A DNA stretch of 64,000 nt from Adenophora triphylla var. japonica (Eukaryota > Streptophyta > Magnoliopsida > Asterales > Campanulaceae): positions 1 through 64,000 of the forward strand of contig JAFEMH010005406.1 of the NCBI GenBank assembly GCA_022495995.1. The letters run 5' to 3'. The notes under the pieces are model-generated. The model saw only the letters and a program-made list of their open reading frames with translations. It searched no databases and was not told the origin of the DNA. The translations under genes were made by a program, and so were the position numbers. Below, piece after piece: positions 1-8,905 of the stretch (its first letter is position 1; every line of letters begins with the position of its first letter).

Positions 1-45
1 AAATTGCTATTGAAGGTTTCTGGATATCCAAATCCCTTCAAATGT

Positions 46-122
46 ATATCCAGAAACCATCAAATGAATATCCAGAAACATTTTGAAGGTTTCTGGATAT
101 TCATTTGAAGGTTTCTGGATAT
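46..122. repeat. Long inverted repeat (34-nt arms)
   Basis: Positions 46-79 and 89-122 are reverse complements with one mismatch and a 9-base loop. The arms are built from two copies of a TTTCTGGATAT word separated by CATTTGA. The preceding 45 bases hold further copies of the same word, so the hairpin is part of a small array that may start left of the window. It could be a MITE-like fold-back or the edge of a larger element. Its origin is not visible. Confidence 0.8.
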
Positions 123-153
123 CACTTTCATAAGGTTCTGGATATCCAGTTCA

Positions 154-167
154 TTGTCGCGCGACAA
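154..167. repeat. Perfect 14-bp palindrome
   Basis: TTGTCGCGCGACAA is perfectly self-complementary and lies just downstream of the long hairpin. The same GCGACA core recurs in hairpins of the 9-kb element at 47415-56402. This may be chance or a distant relationship. Confidence 0.6.
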
Positions 168-991
168 GTCGGGACCCGTTTCTCCCTAGATTTTGGCTAA
201 CCCTGATTAGTGGCCACTTATCGTAACCTGGATCCTAAACCATGAAATTATTTTACTCAAGTGCACGGCCACGGGGGACAAATATATTAGCCATAAGTAT
301 GAGAGATTGAATATGGAGGATGGGGCATTGGACTGTCGACAACGCTTTCACCCACAAATTTGAAGTTGTTTTCAATTTCTTCTTGTACAAGTAAGCACTT
401 TTTATCATAATTAGGTTCACACTCTTTAATCTTTAACAACAAAAAAATGATTTTCTCTATACAATAACTTACTTGCGGAACTTGATTTATATGTATCATG
501 ATTTAGTTTGATGTTGTTAATAATGGCTTTCATTCCTTTTTCCTTTTGTCCTTGGAAATACAGACGTCTCATCTTTTAATTTTACTCTTGTGTTATTATT
601 ATATTCTTTTCTTTTTTTGCTACAATTAATTATTATTGTTATGATATTTGCCTCTGTCATTCTTATTTCTATTATGACTTGATTTCATTACTTTTTATTT
701 CGTTGATGTTTACGTACAAATACAATGTGGAAATAGAGACGTCTCATCTTTTCTACTCCTATGTTATTATGATATTCGTGGCTGTCATTCTTATTGCTAT
801 TATGGCAAGTACATGCTTAAGTTTTGTGTGGAATTCTTTTTAGAATGATGCATATTTTAGAAAAGGCAGGATAGGTTCAGCTGTCTATCTCATATTTAAG
901 TATTATTAATTATACAGCTCCCTAACGGTTGTCTATCTCATAACTTATCCCGTTAGGTTTGAGTAATTTTTATTTTATTTTATTATATATA
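168..991. other. AT-rich intergenic DNA with a diverged direct repeat
   Basis: I see no gene here. Blocks at about 554-676 and 729-804 share a sequence starting GGAAATA-AGACGTCTCATCTTTT and ending CTGTCATTCTTATT-CTATTATG. The first copy carries about 45 extra bases. A 70-codon open frame on the minus strand (287-499) has no recognisable domain and is probably accidental. Confidence 0.5.
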
Positions 992-1298
992 TTATTGTAG
1001 TTGGCCAAAAACTTGTAAAAAACGCGTTTTTTTTAAGCTTAACAAAAAACGTGTTTTTAAAACAAGTCGTCGTCGTCCACTCTTCCGCGTCCTAGCTTAA
1101 CAACGATCGAAAAGGCAGAAGAGTGCCTACCTGACGATGTTCCTAATTCCAAATGGAGACGTGATCGGAGGCATCGGCGGTGACAAGCCAGGGATGCGTT
1201 TTGTTGTGAATTTGAATAGAAAGCCCTAATTCTTGTGGAATTAGGGGAAAAGTTTCCATTTTTTGGATCTGATTTTGCTTGATACGTTGAGGATTTGA

Positions 1299-1466
1299 AT
1301 GGCGGGTCAAGAGGATGATGATTTGCAAATGGCTTTGAAGATGAGCATGCATCACGAGCCGCCGGAGCCAAAAAGGAGCAAGCCCAGAGATAGCGTCGTC
1401 GGAGGTGCGTCTGAGTCACCGGAGGAGTCTCCTGACGTTAAGAATCGGAGGTTACAGCGAGAATGA
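1299..1466 (+). pseudogene. Captured 5' fragment of a ubiquitin-interacting-motif gene
   Basis: An open frame of 55 codons starts at ATG 1299 and ends at TGA 1464-1466. Near its N-terminus it reads DDDLQMALKMSM, with the acidic run, central Leu/Ala and Ser spacing of a ubiquitin-interacting motif. A PEPKRSKPR stretch follows, then a Ser/Glu-rich tail. Plant UIM-containing proteins related to the MINDY deubiquitinase family begin in a similar way, but that match is from memory and needs a search. The GC-rich composition contrasts with the AT-rich surroundings. The frame stops abruptly and runs into the tandem array at about 1500, so this is a transposon-captured first-exon fragment. It might still be transcribed with the element. 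Confidence 0.55.
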
Positions 1467-1499
1467 TTTGTTGTGAAATTGTATTTGAATCGGTCCTCA

Positions 1500-2060
1500 C
1501 CTGGGTTTTGAATGCCAGTGCTCTGGTTTTTGAATGCCAGTGCTCTATTTTTCAAATGCCAGTTTATGTATTGTGGAATGCCAGTACAAGAATAAATCAG
1601 TGCTTTTTGCGTTTTGTGAATTTGAAAATGCCAGTGTACGTAATTTTGAATGCCAGTACATGTTTTTTGGAATGCCAGTCCATATTTTTTTGAATGTCAG
1701 CAAAAATGATTAAAAGTGTTTTTTGAGTGCCAGTGTATGTGTATTTGAGTGCCAGTGTACGTGATTTTGAATGCCAGTCCATGTTTTTTTGAATGCCAGT
1801 GCTTGTGTTTTTGAGAGCCAGCAAAAATATTAGTGTAACAAAGATCCAGTGTTAGTGTAACAGAGTGCCAGTGTGAAGAGTGTCAGTTCATGTATGTAAA
1901 AGTGCCCGTGTAAAAGTGCCAGTGCTAGTTTAACAAAGTGCCAGTGCCAGTTACACTGGCACTTTGTTAAATTGGTACTGATACTTTTTTCACTGGCATT
2001 TTGTGACACATGCACTGGCACTTTATCACACTTGCAGTTTGTTAAACAGGCACTGGTATA
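1500..2060. repeat. GAATGCCAGT-type tandem array with orientation switch
   Basis: More than 20 copies of TGCCAGTG-like words occur at intervals of roughly 20-35 bases. Up to about 1946 the word is on the plus strand; after 1953 it is CACTGGCA, so the array reverses direction. The switch point forms a hairpin with perfect 18-bp arms (1929-1946 and 1954-1971) and a 7-base loop. The array lies inside the Mutator-like element and accounts for the short open frames in this stretch. Confidence 0.75.
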
Positions 2061-2239
2061 AACGGGAAAATCCAAAACACGTTTTTCCTAAGTGACAGTA
2101 AAAACGCGTTTTTCATAAGACCAACTCTTGTAGTTGTTATTATAAAAAATTAGTTTTTTTTCTAAGCTAAAATCATTTTTACATTGTCACTTAATAATAA
2201 ATGTGGCACTCTTTTCACTTGCACTTTTATATACTAACT

Positions 2240-2473
2240 AGTTTGACACTCGTGCGTTAAACGCACGGATAAATAAATTTGAAAAATTAACTATTTCACC
2301 CACTAATTCTCTCTCTTATTTCACTATTATACTCATAACACTTTTCAAATTTATTATTTCTTCCACTCATTCTCTCTCCTATTTTCAAATTACACTCACA
2401 ACATTTTTTCTTCCTACCTTAATTTGCGTGAGTTGAAAAAAGTGTGAACCTTGGACCGGGACGGAGGGAGTAT
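2240..2473. mobile_element. Stowaway-like MITE remnant (right end)
   Basis: The right terminus GGGACGGAGGGAGTA is the standard Stowaway end with its TA target site at 2472-2473. The interior contains the usual CACTCATTCTCTCTCCTATTTTC and CTCACAACA words. I found no matching left terminus. Instead there is a GTGCGTTAAACGCAC palindrome near 2252, so the left part is lost or replaced. Confidence 0.55.
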
Positions 2474-3250
2474 TTATTAAAATACAAAATTATCAGTGAA
2501 ATATTCACCTTTATTTTCAATATCAATAACATGTATCAAAGTTTTAAATATTTATAAATGAAGTGACATTAACATCACTTGATCACCTATTTTTATAAAT
2601 ATTGTCTTTTAAAAGAAGAACATTATTTGATAAATTTGTGCTTTAAAGAATTAACTAACTAACTAAATAAATAAATAATAAAAATATTTTATTAAGTAAT
2701 GAATATTGAAACAGAAAATACTAATCATACTAATAACTTAAAGTTAATTTCATAATTCTATGCATTAACATTTTTTTTAAAATATAGTTAAGGTTTATAA
2801 CGCGTTACTCATATTTAAGAATATTATTATTTAATTTATAATTATAATTTATATTTATTTGAAAATACTATAATCAAATTTCATATAATGTTGGTCTTAG
2901 TTAGAAATTAAAAGACATACTCCATTCTTTAAAAAAAATCAGCTTTATTAGAGCTGACTCAGCATCGTTTAGAATTTTGTGAATGAGATAAATCAATAAT
3001 TTTAATATTTTGTCTTTTAATAACCTTTTTTATTGGTTAAAGAATAAAAAATCTAATAATATTTTATTTTTGAAAGAGCACTACAAATTGGATAATATTT
3101 AGAGGAAGCAAGTGCACTTTTATAAGTTATTTATAATGACTAACCGGAAGAAAATTTAAATTGCAATATTTTTTTTTACAAGATTTCTTATGATAATTCA
3201 TAAAAGGTATAAAATGTTGTGATAAACTTGTACAATTTTTATTTAGCAAA
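2474..3250. other. AT-rich intergenic stretch
   Basis: Strongly AT-rich DNA with stop codons in all frames. I see no gene, RNA gene or intact element here. Confidence 0.6.
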
Positions 3251-3420
3251 TACTCCCTCCGTCCCATTTATTGCTTCACCATTTTGAAGGGGCACGCAAA
3301 TTAAGAAAAAAGTTAGTGGAGAAAGTGTTATGAGTATAAAAGTAAAAATGAACAAACAGATGGAGATATGTAAGTGCGAAAATTGAAGCTTCCATGATGA
3401 GTTGAAATGAAAAACTAAAT
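3251..3420. mobile_element. Stowaway-like MITE remnant (left end)
   Basis: TACTCCCTCCGTCCCATTTA is a full Stowaway left terminus. The text that follows (GTTATGAGTATAAAAGTAAAAATGA) resembles MITE interiors, but no GGAGGGAGTA right end is found before the next repeat block. The right limit is a guess. Confidence 0.5.
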
Positions 3421-3484
3421 ATTAAAGCAAAACTTGCAAAAGCTGATCTTTTATAGTAATCAATTTAAACATTTTGAAATTTAA

Positions 3485-4045
3485 AGAAATTCAATTCATG
3501 CCTAAAATATTCTCATATCATATCTAAAAATTTAAATTTTGAAATTCAAATTTACTCTTTCAAAATGTTGAATTATCCGAAATGTTAGAAATTAGGCTTT
3601 TATTTTTTTTATTTTTATAGTTTTTTCGGTGATAAAATGTTAAACAAAATATGATCCCTACATCATCAAATTTCAAATCTCAATAAACTATTCCTAAAAT
3701 TAAGCAATCTGAAATATTAGAAATTAGACTTCAAAATTTGATGATGTAGGGATCATATTTTGTTTAACATTTTATAAACGCATTTGCTTAATTTAAGGAT
3801 GAGCTATATTATGATAATATTGTCTTTGTAATTTTAGTAAATTATGGATCTTGATTTGCTTAATTTTAGGATTGGTTTGTTGAGATTTGAAATTTTGTTG
3901 GATTAGTTTAATTCATTCCTAAAATATACTCATTTTATAACTAAAAATTTAAATTTTGAAATTCAAATTTACTCTTTCAAAATTTATTGAATTATCCAAA
4001 ATATTAGGAATTAGGAATTAGGCTTTTTTTTTCGGTGATAGCATC
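3485..4045. repeat. Fold-back block with perfect 42-bp inverted repeat
   Basis: Positions 3632-3673 and 3734-3775 are perfect reverse complements with a 60-base loop. Around them, about 140 bases from 3485 are repeated in direct orientation from about 3910, sharing AAATTTAAATTTTGAAATTC and a TTTTTTCGGTGATA end. A CTAAAATTAAGCAATC word near 3693 also recurs inverted near 3855. The pattern suggests a fold-back element or repeated local duplication and inversion. No coding capacity is visible. Confidence 0.75.
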
Positions 4046-4069
4046 ATAAAATGGCTGACCAATTGAGAA

Positions 4070-4108
4070 GCGCCACGTGGCTTTCCACGTCATTATGCCA
4101 CGTGGCGC
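4070..4108. promoter_or_regulatory. Inverted pair of G-boxes
   Basis: GCGCCACGTGGC (4070-4081) and GCCACGTGGCGC (4097-4108) are perfect reverse complements 15 bases apart. Each contains the palindromic G-box CACGTG, and a further CCACGT lies in the spacer. G-boxes bind plant bZIP and bHLH factors. No gene start is evident close by, so the function is unproven. Confidence 0.55.
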
Positions 4109-4146
4109 GATGTGAAGGCTCCAAATTCTTTTGCTTTCATATTATA

Positions 4147-4405
4147 TACTCCCTCTGTCCCATAAAACATTACCCCTTTTACTATTTTTGACGTCCCACT
4201 TTAAAGTCCCACTTTCCTAAAAAGGAAAAAAAAATTACTATTCTCTCCACTCATTCTCTCTCCTCCCACTCACAACACTTTTCAAATTTACTATTCTCTC
4301 CACTCATTCTCTCTCCTTCCACTCACAACACATATTTTAATAACATTATTTCTTATTTTCCGTTCTCAATAGTAAAGGGGTAAGTTCTCCGGAACGGAGG
4401 GAGTA
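4147..4405. mobile_element. Stowaway MITE, complete
   Basis: TA at 4147-4148 is followed by CTCCCTCTGTCCC, and the element ends GGAACGGAGGGAG plus TA at 4404-4405. The 259-bp interior has the typical CACTCATTCTCTCTCC and CTCACAACAC words and no open frame. Tc1/mariner-type transposase would be supplied in trans. Confidence 0.85.
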
Positions 4406-4502
4406 TAGATTTGCAGTGTTAGTAGTTATACTGTTGGCTATCTTAGATAGAGAGAGTGATTTGGAAAAAAAAGTAGCGAACACGTTTGAATTGGGAAAAA
4501 TA

Positions 4503-4650
4503 TACTCCCTCTGTCCCAGATCATGGGTATATGGGATGGATTTCACGCTTTTTAAGAAATTTTTTAAAAAATGAATAAAAGTTAAATGTGGAATAATGAA
4601 TAGTAGTTAAATGTGTGGTAGGAAATAGGAGAGAGAATGTAAAAGTTAAA
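4503..4650. mobile_element. Stowaway MITE, truncated, interrupted by a second MITE
   Basis: A left terminus TACTCCCTCTGTCCCAGA starts at 4503. Its interior leads straight into the MITE at 4651. The last 37 bases (4614-4650) are repeated exactly right after that MITE (4940-4976). The matching right terminus of this outer copy was not found. Confidence 0.6.
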
Positions 4651-4939
4651 TACTCCCTCCGTCCCGGAACAATCTTCACACTTTCCCTTTTGGGCGTCCC
4701 AAAACTTACTTCACACATTTAAAACTTACCTAAAATGGAAATGAATCTTTACTATTCCCTCCACTCATTCTCTCTCCTACATTATTTTAATACTCACAAC
4801 ACCATTATAATTTACTATTCTCTCCACTCATTCTCTCTCCTATTTTATTTTCACACTCACAACACTTTCAATATAATACTCTCTCCTTAAAATCAGTGCA
4901 AACAGTGTTTGTGAATTATGTTCCGGGACGGAGGGAGTA
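4651..4939. mobile_element. Stowaway MITE, 289 bp, copy A
   Basis: It begins TACTCCCTCCGTCCCGGAAC and ends GTTCCGGGACGGAGGGAGTA, so the terminal inverted repeats are long and near-perfect. It has the same length and sequence type as copy B at 5136-5424 but lies in the opposite orientation. No coding frame. Confidence 0.9.
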
Positions 4940-5135
4940 TGTGGTAGGAAATAGGAGAGAGAATGTAAAAGTTAAAACTATTTAATAGGAGAGAGAATGA
5001 GTGGGAGAAATAGTAGTTAAATGTGTGGTGGGATATAGGAGAGAGAATTTATAAGGGTATAATGAATGGTTTTCAACCTGATCAAAAGAATATGACTAGG
5101 CTTCATTATTGATTTGATCAATTTTTTGTACTGAA

Positions 5136-5424
5136 TACTCTCTCCGTTCCGGAACTTACTTCACAAACACTGTTTGCACTGGTTTTAAGGAGGGAGTATT
5201 ATATTGAAAGTGTTGTGAGTGTGAAAATAAAATAGGAGAGAGAATGAGTGGAGAGAATAGTAAATTATAATGGTGTTGTGAGTATTAAAATAATGTAGGA
5301 GAGAGAATGAGTGGAGGGAATAGTAAAGATTCCTTTCCATTTTAGGTAAGTTTTAAATGTGTGAAGTAAGTTTTGGGATGCCCAAAAGGAAAAGTGTGAA
5401 GATTGTTCCGGGACGGAGGGAGTA
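5136..5424. mobile_element. Stowaway MITE, 289 bp, copy B (inverted)
   Basis: It begins TACTCTCTCCGTTCCGGAAC and ends GTTCCGGGACGGAGGGAGTA. It is the reverse complement of copy A with few differences and exactly the same length. Transcription across both copies would give a long double-stranded RNA hairpin with a loop of about 200 bases. Confidence 0.9.
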
Positions 5425-5856
5425 CTTGATAAATTATTAGTTTGAGTGTTTCAAAAGAATAGAGTTATAACATAATCAGCTATTTTGATATATTTATATT
5501 AACATGTTTTTTTGTGTTGTAAAAAAACAATATATAATTTCATATAATTATAATTTAGTCAAAATAAAAAAAACTGAAAGCAAACAAATTTTTAATTCGA
5601 TAAAATGGTTAATGAGTGCTAAGACCATGCAGAATGATATGATGAGTGAAAATTCATTCACCAAATAAATTCCTTTACAAAATGGTGATGAAAAAAATAT
5701 TTAACACTTATAATGGTGAGCGAAACTGTTCGCTTAATTTTTGAGCAAAAATTGTGAGTAAAACTGAAACAAATTAAATATATTTTCTATTTGCATTATC
5801 ACAAAAAAAAATCATTTATGCACAAATATAAAAAAGGTTCACAATTTGTTTTTTCC
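5425..5856. other. AT-rich intergenic stretch
   Basis: I see no gene or element. Short A/T tracts only, up to the SINE target duplication at 5857. Confidence 0.6.
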
Positions 5857-5876
5857 TATTAATAGATCTCAATATT

Positions 5877-6258
5877 TTTTTATTTTTTTTTTACTTTTTT
5901 TTTGATACCCAGGTTCCCCAGCTTCGTCGGGTTAATCCTGGACCACTAGCTCCCGGCCCCTCGGTGTCCTAGCGGAGGTAAATCGCGGATATGCCCAATG
6001 CAGCCAGGGTGGCAGCACCCCTTATACTCCTGGCCCCAAGGGAGCCCTCCTACAACGCGGTAGTTGAACTCCCCACACTGAGGTTGCAAGCCCAGCAATG
6101 CCGCTTCCTTAACTGCACGGATGTACCCGGGGGGCTCCTAAGGACCCTGAAACCCAAGATATGAAATTAAAGCACATTGATTCCCCGAGGAGAATCGAAC
6201 CGGCGACCTCCCCGAAGGAAGGACACTCATGATACCACTGGGCCATGACCCATTAGGT
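5877..6258 (-). mobile_element. tRNA-derived SINE with perfect 20-bp target duplication
   Basis: Read on the minus strand, the 5' end has a pol III A box (TGGCCCAGTGG, 6235-6245) and a B box (GGTTCGATTCTCC, 6189-6201) at tRNA-like spacing. A unique body of roughly 300 bases follows, ending GGGTATC and an A-rich tail (AAAAAAAAAGTAAAAAAAAA). The same 20 bases, TATTAATAGATCTCAATATT, flank it at 5857-5876 and 6259-6278, the signature of LINE-dependent retroposition. Perfect duplication and intact promoter boxes indicate a young insertion. LINE machinery must come from elsewhere. The SINE family was not identified. Confidence 0.88.
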
Positions 6259-6370
6259 TATTAATAGATCTCAATATTGTATATATTATGCAAGTCAAGC
6301 AAAGAAGAAGTGGGAAAAAAAATGAAAGTTGAACGGAAAAAATGTGACGAGCTAGGCCCAACGTGCAAGC

Positions 6371-8107
6371 TGTGATGATATGTGTATCCGAAAATTTTCC
6401 CATTTTTTGTGTTTGAAAAAATCAACGAAAACGGAGTCGCCACGCCCTTTTAATTTTGAGGGCCAAAACTTTGAAAAAAGCCCGAGATCAGAGATTTAGG
6501 TTCGGAGGTCATGTTACGCGTCGGGAAGGACGTTAGTGTGCACCCGACGCGCCTCGTAAAACGAGTCTTCCAAGCTGAAAATCATTTGTGTGTGTGTGTG
6601 TGTGTGTTTTGGCCAAAATAAGTTGAAACTCAGAAAAGTAAAAATTGGGATATCTTGTTAAGACTTTAAACTGATCCCATGATTTTTTGGAAGATTTTTG
6701 GATTGAGATTTGGTACTCAAAAGACCTTTTGAAGTTGAGAGCCATTTCTGCCAGAATGAAAAAGGCAGTGGACCTTTGATTTTGAAAGGGATTCAAGGGT
6801 CTTAAAACTTCATAATCTGGATAAACTCAGAGAATGAAAGTTGTTCTAGACACCTTAAATAAAGTTTGTGCGAAGGAATTTTCCATTTTGGAGAAGATTT
6901 GAGGGGTCAAAACCTTCTGGAGACCTCAGATATGAGATCTGGATTCCCAGAAGCTGATGAACTAGCCTCTGAAAGAAATTTGAAAAGAGGAGTTTTACTC
7001 ACCCAAAAAATAAAGTAAAAATATGTCTGGAAAGCTCTGGATGTTGGCTACAAAAAGTATTTTGTAGTCAACACCAAATTCCAAGTTCATCTGTGTCCAA
7101 AATTTAAGACCATGGACTGAGGTCTGAGAAGATTGCTACTGGACAGCAACTTCTCAAGAAAGAGAATATGATTTTAAAGGGGGTTTTGCATCCATGATTG
7201 TCCCCATTTCCCTAGGTTTTGGTTAGTGATCACTAGACATTTTAGTGGTGAATCAACTATACCAAATCATCCTTGGGGTACATTAGGACTAAGCATTTCA
7301 TTTGCTTGGGAAGGGGATTTTTATCCTTTGAAAATGAGATTTTATGCTTGAAAATGGTTTTTAGGGTTTTGAAAATGAATTTTCTTTGCAAGAAAGTAAG
7401 AAAACTTGAAAGTAATTTTGATCTTTGTAGAAGATCATCCATGGAGATGGTCTTCCATGGTGATCTTCTTAGATCTAGAGCAAGAAGATGAAAGAACTAC
7501 ATTTTGTAGTTTGAAGATGCATGCATGGATGAGATTTAGGGTTAGGAAGAGGAGGGTTTACCAATCTTTCTTGTGTTCTTGAGTGTTTGGCTTGAGTGTA
7601 TGAGTGTTTAGGGCTTTAATATGAGAGTGAGTGGATGAGTATGAGTTGGGAAAGATTGGAGAGAAAAAGGTGACAATTCTTGAAGAATTCTCACTGTTTT
7701 CTCTCTATATTTCGCCAGAGGTTCGGTGCAAAATGTGTTCTTCCTTTTTATTTTTGTGACTGGAGGGCTCAATTTATAGCCCTCTGAAAATAGCAAAGAT
7801 GTCCGCGCGGATGGATCCAGTCAGCGTGCACTGTTCATTAAATGCAGCTCCAGCTTTGGACAAGAAGAATATTTCTTTTCAAAATTCAAATTAACAGCCA
7901 GTTTTTTGTTTCCAGCCATTGCTATATTTGGTTTTCTTCTTTTGTTTTGCTTTTTAGATTCTTTTTAAGGTTTAACCTTAAATAACAATGCCCATTTTAC
8001 CCTCACTTTGTTAGAAATGTTAGGATAGTTAGGAATTGTTAGAAATGTTATAACTTTCGTTAATTTTCTAACGAAAATTCTAACAAGCTCAAATTGGAGC
8101 ACTTACA
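6371..8107 (-). repeat. 3' LTR of the Ogre-type element
   Basis: 1,737 bp with TG...CA ends. On the minus strand it starts TGTAAGTGCTCC and ends ATCATCACA. It holds a (GT)n run near 6588-6608 and a GGCGTGGCGACTCCG motif near its 3' end that repeats the start of the PBS. The short open frames here are incidental. Confidence 0.93.
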
Positions 8108-8120
8108 GTAGCCCCTCGGC
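8108..8120 (-). other. Polypurine tract of the Ogre-type element
   Basis: On the minus strand GCCGAGGGGCTAC directly precedes the 3' LTR. The 9-kb element has GTCGAGGGGCTC at the same place, which links the two families. Confidence 0.7.
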
Positions 8121-8454
8121 GACGGCGCTTTCGAAGGAAGCGGGGTCGTCGATAAGAAGAGGCTCCATATTTGGCGGGATGATCGAGTGATCGGGTGGGC
8201 TGAACCTAGCGATAGGCTACCTACGTATCCCAGTGGGAATCAAGCCTTGATCGTAGTTCGGGTCTTTGACCACTGGAGATGATGGCGTTTTAGGTGCCTC
8301 GAACACGATGAGCGAGTTCTACGGTCAGCTTTGGAGAGAAACTTCTGGCTGGGATAAGAGATGACCATTTTCGGTCGATGGCTATCCGCTCTGGCAGGAT
8401 AGTAATGACCATTTTCGGTCTCTGCTGGGGATGATTGCGATTTATCGCTTTCCT

Positions 8455-8702
8455 AGTGATAGCGTCTTAGGTGCCTCAAACCTTGGAGATGGCGTTTTAG
8501 GTGCCTCGAACCTTGGAGATGGCGTTTTAGGTGCCTCGAACCTTGATGATGATGGCTTTTTAGGTGCCTCGGACCTTGAAGATGGCTTTTTAGGTGCCTC
8601 GGACCTTGATGATGGCGTTTTAGGTGCCTCGGACCTTGGAGATGGCTTTTTAGGCGCCTCGGACCTTGATGATGATGGCTTTTTAGGCGCCTCGGACCTT
8701 AA
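8455..8702. repeat. 30-bp tandem repeat in the 3' UTR
   Basis: About eight contiguous copies of a 29-33 bp unit with core TTTTAGGTGCCTCGGACCTT, plus one outlier copy near 8283. The unit contains an open frame in one direction (GASDLDDG-like), which is a by-product of the repeat and not a gene. A conserved block CTACGTATCC-AGTGGGAATCAAGCC lies on both sides (about 8221 and 8791). Confidence 0.85.
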
Positions 8703-8905
8703 TTTGAAATGGCCTTTCGGTGGACTTCTTCTGCTGCCGAAGGAGAGGGTGACCGTTTTGGTCGAAGGGCTGGACCTAATGATAGGCTACCTACGTATCC
8801 CTAGTGGGAATCAAGCCCTTTCGTAGTTCGAGTTTTACTCGAGATTCCGTTGGCTTTTGGGATTCCGTTATCTTTGCTGGGGAAAATCAGACGTATTCGT
8901 CTGGG

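Larger units (their letters stand above)
1001..2124. mobile_element. Mutator-like non-autonomous element (Pack-MULE type)
   Basis: Both ends carry related inverted termini. The left starts TTGGCC and contains AAAAAACGCGTTTTT then AAAAACGTGTTTT. The right, read on the minus strand, starts TTGGTC and contains GAAAAACGCGTTTTT then GGAAAAACGTGTTTT. The flanking 9 bases, TTATTGTAG (992-1000) and CTCTTGTAG (2125-2133), match at 7 of 9 positions, as expected for an aged Mutator-type target duplication. The interior has a captured gene fragment (1299-1466) and a GCCAGT-rich tandem array, and no transposase. Length is 1,124 bp. The superfamily rests on the 9-bp duplication and long termini; a Helitron or hAT origin is less likely. 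Confidence 0.6.

Noticed and set aside
6185..6250. Possible tRNA gene on the minus strand
   Set aside because: A and B boxes are present, but they continue into a SINE body with A-tail and target duplication; it is not a stand-alone tRNA.
6588..6608. (GT)n microsatellite
   Set aside because: A simple LTR-internal repeat present in both LTRs with a small length change; not otherwise notable.
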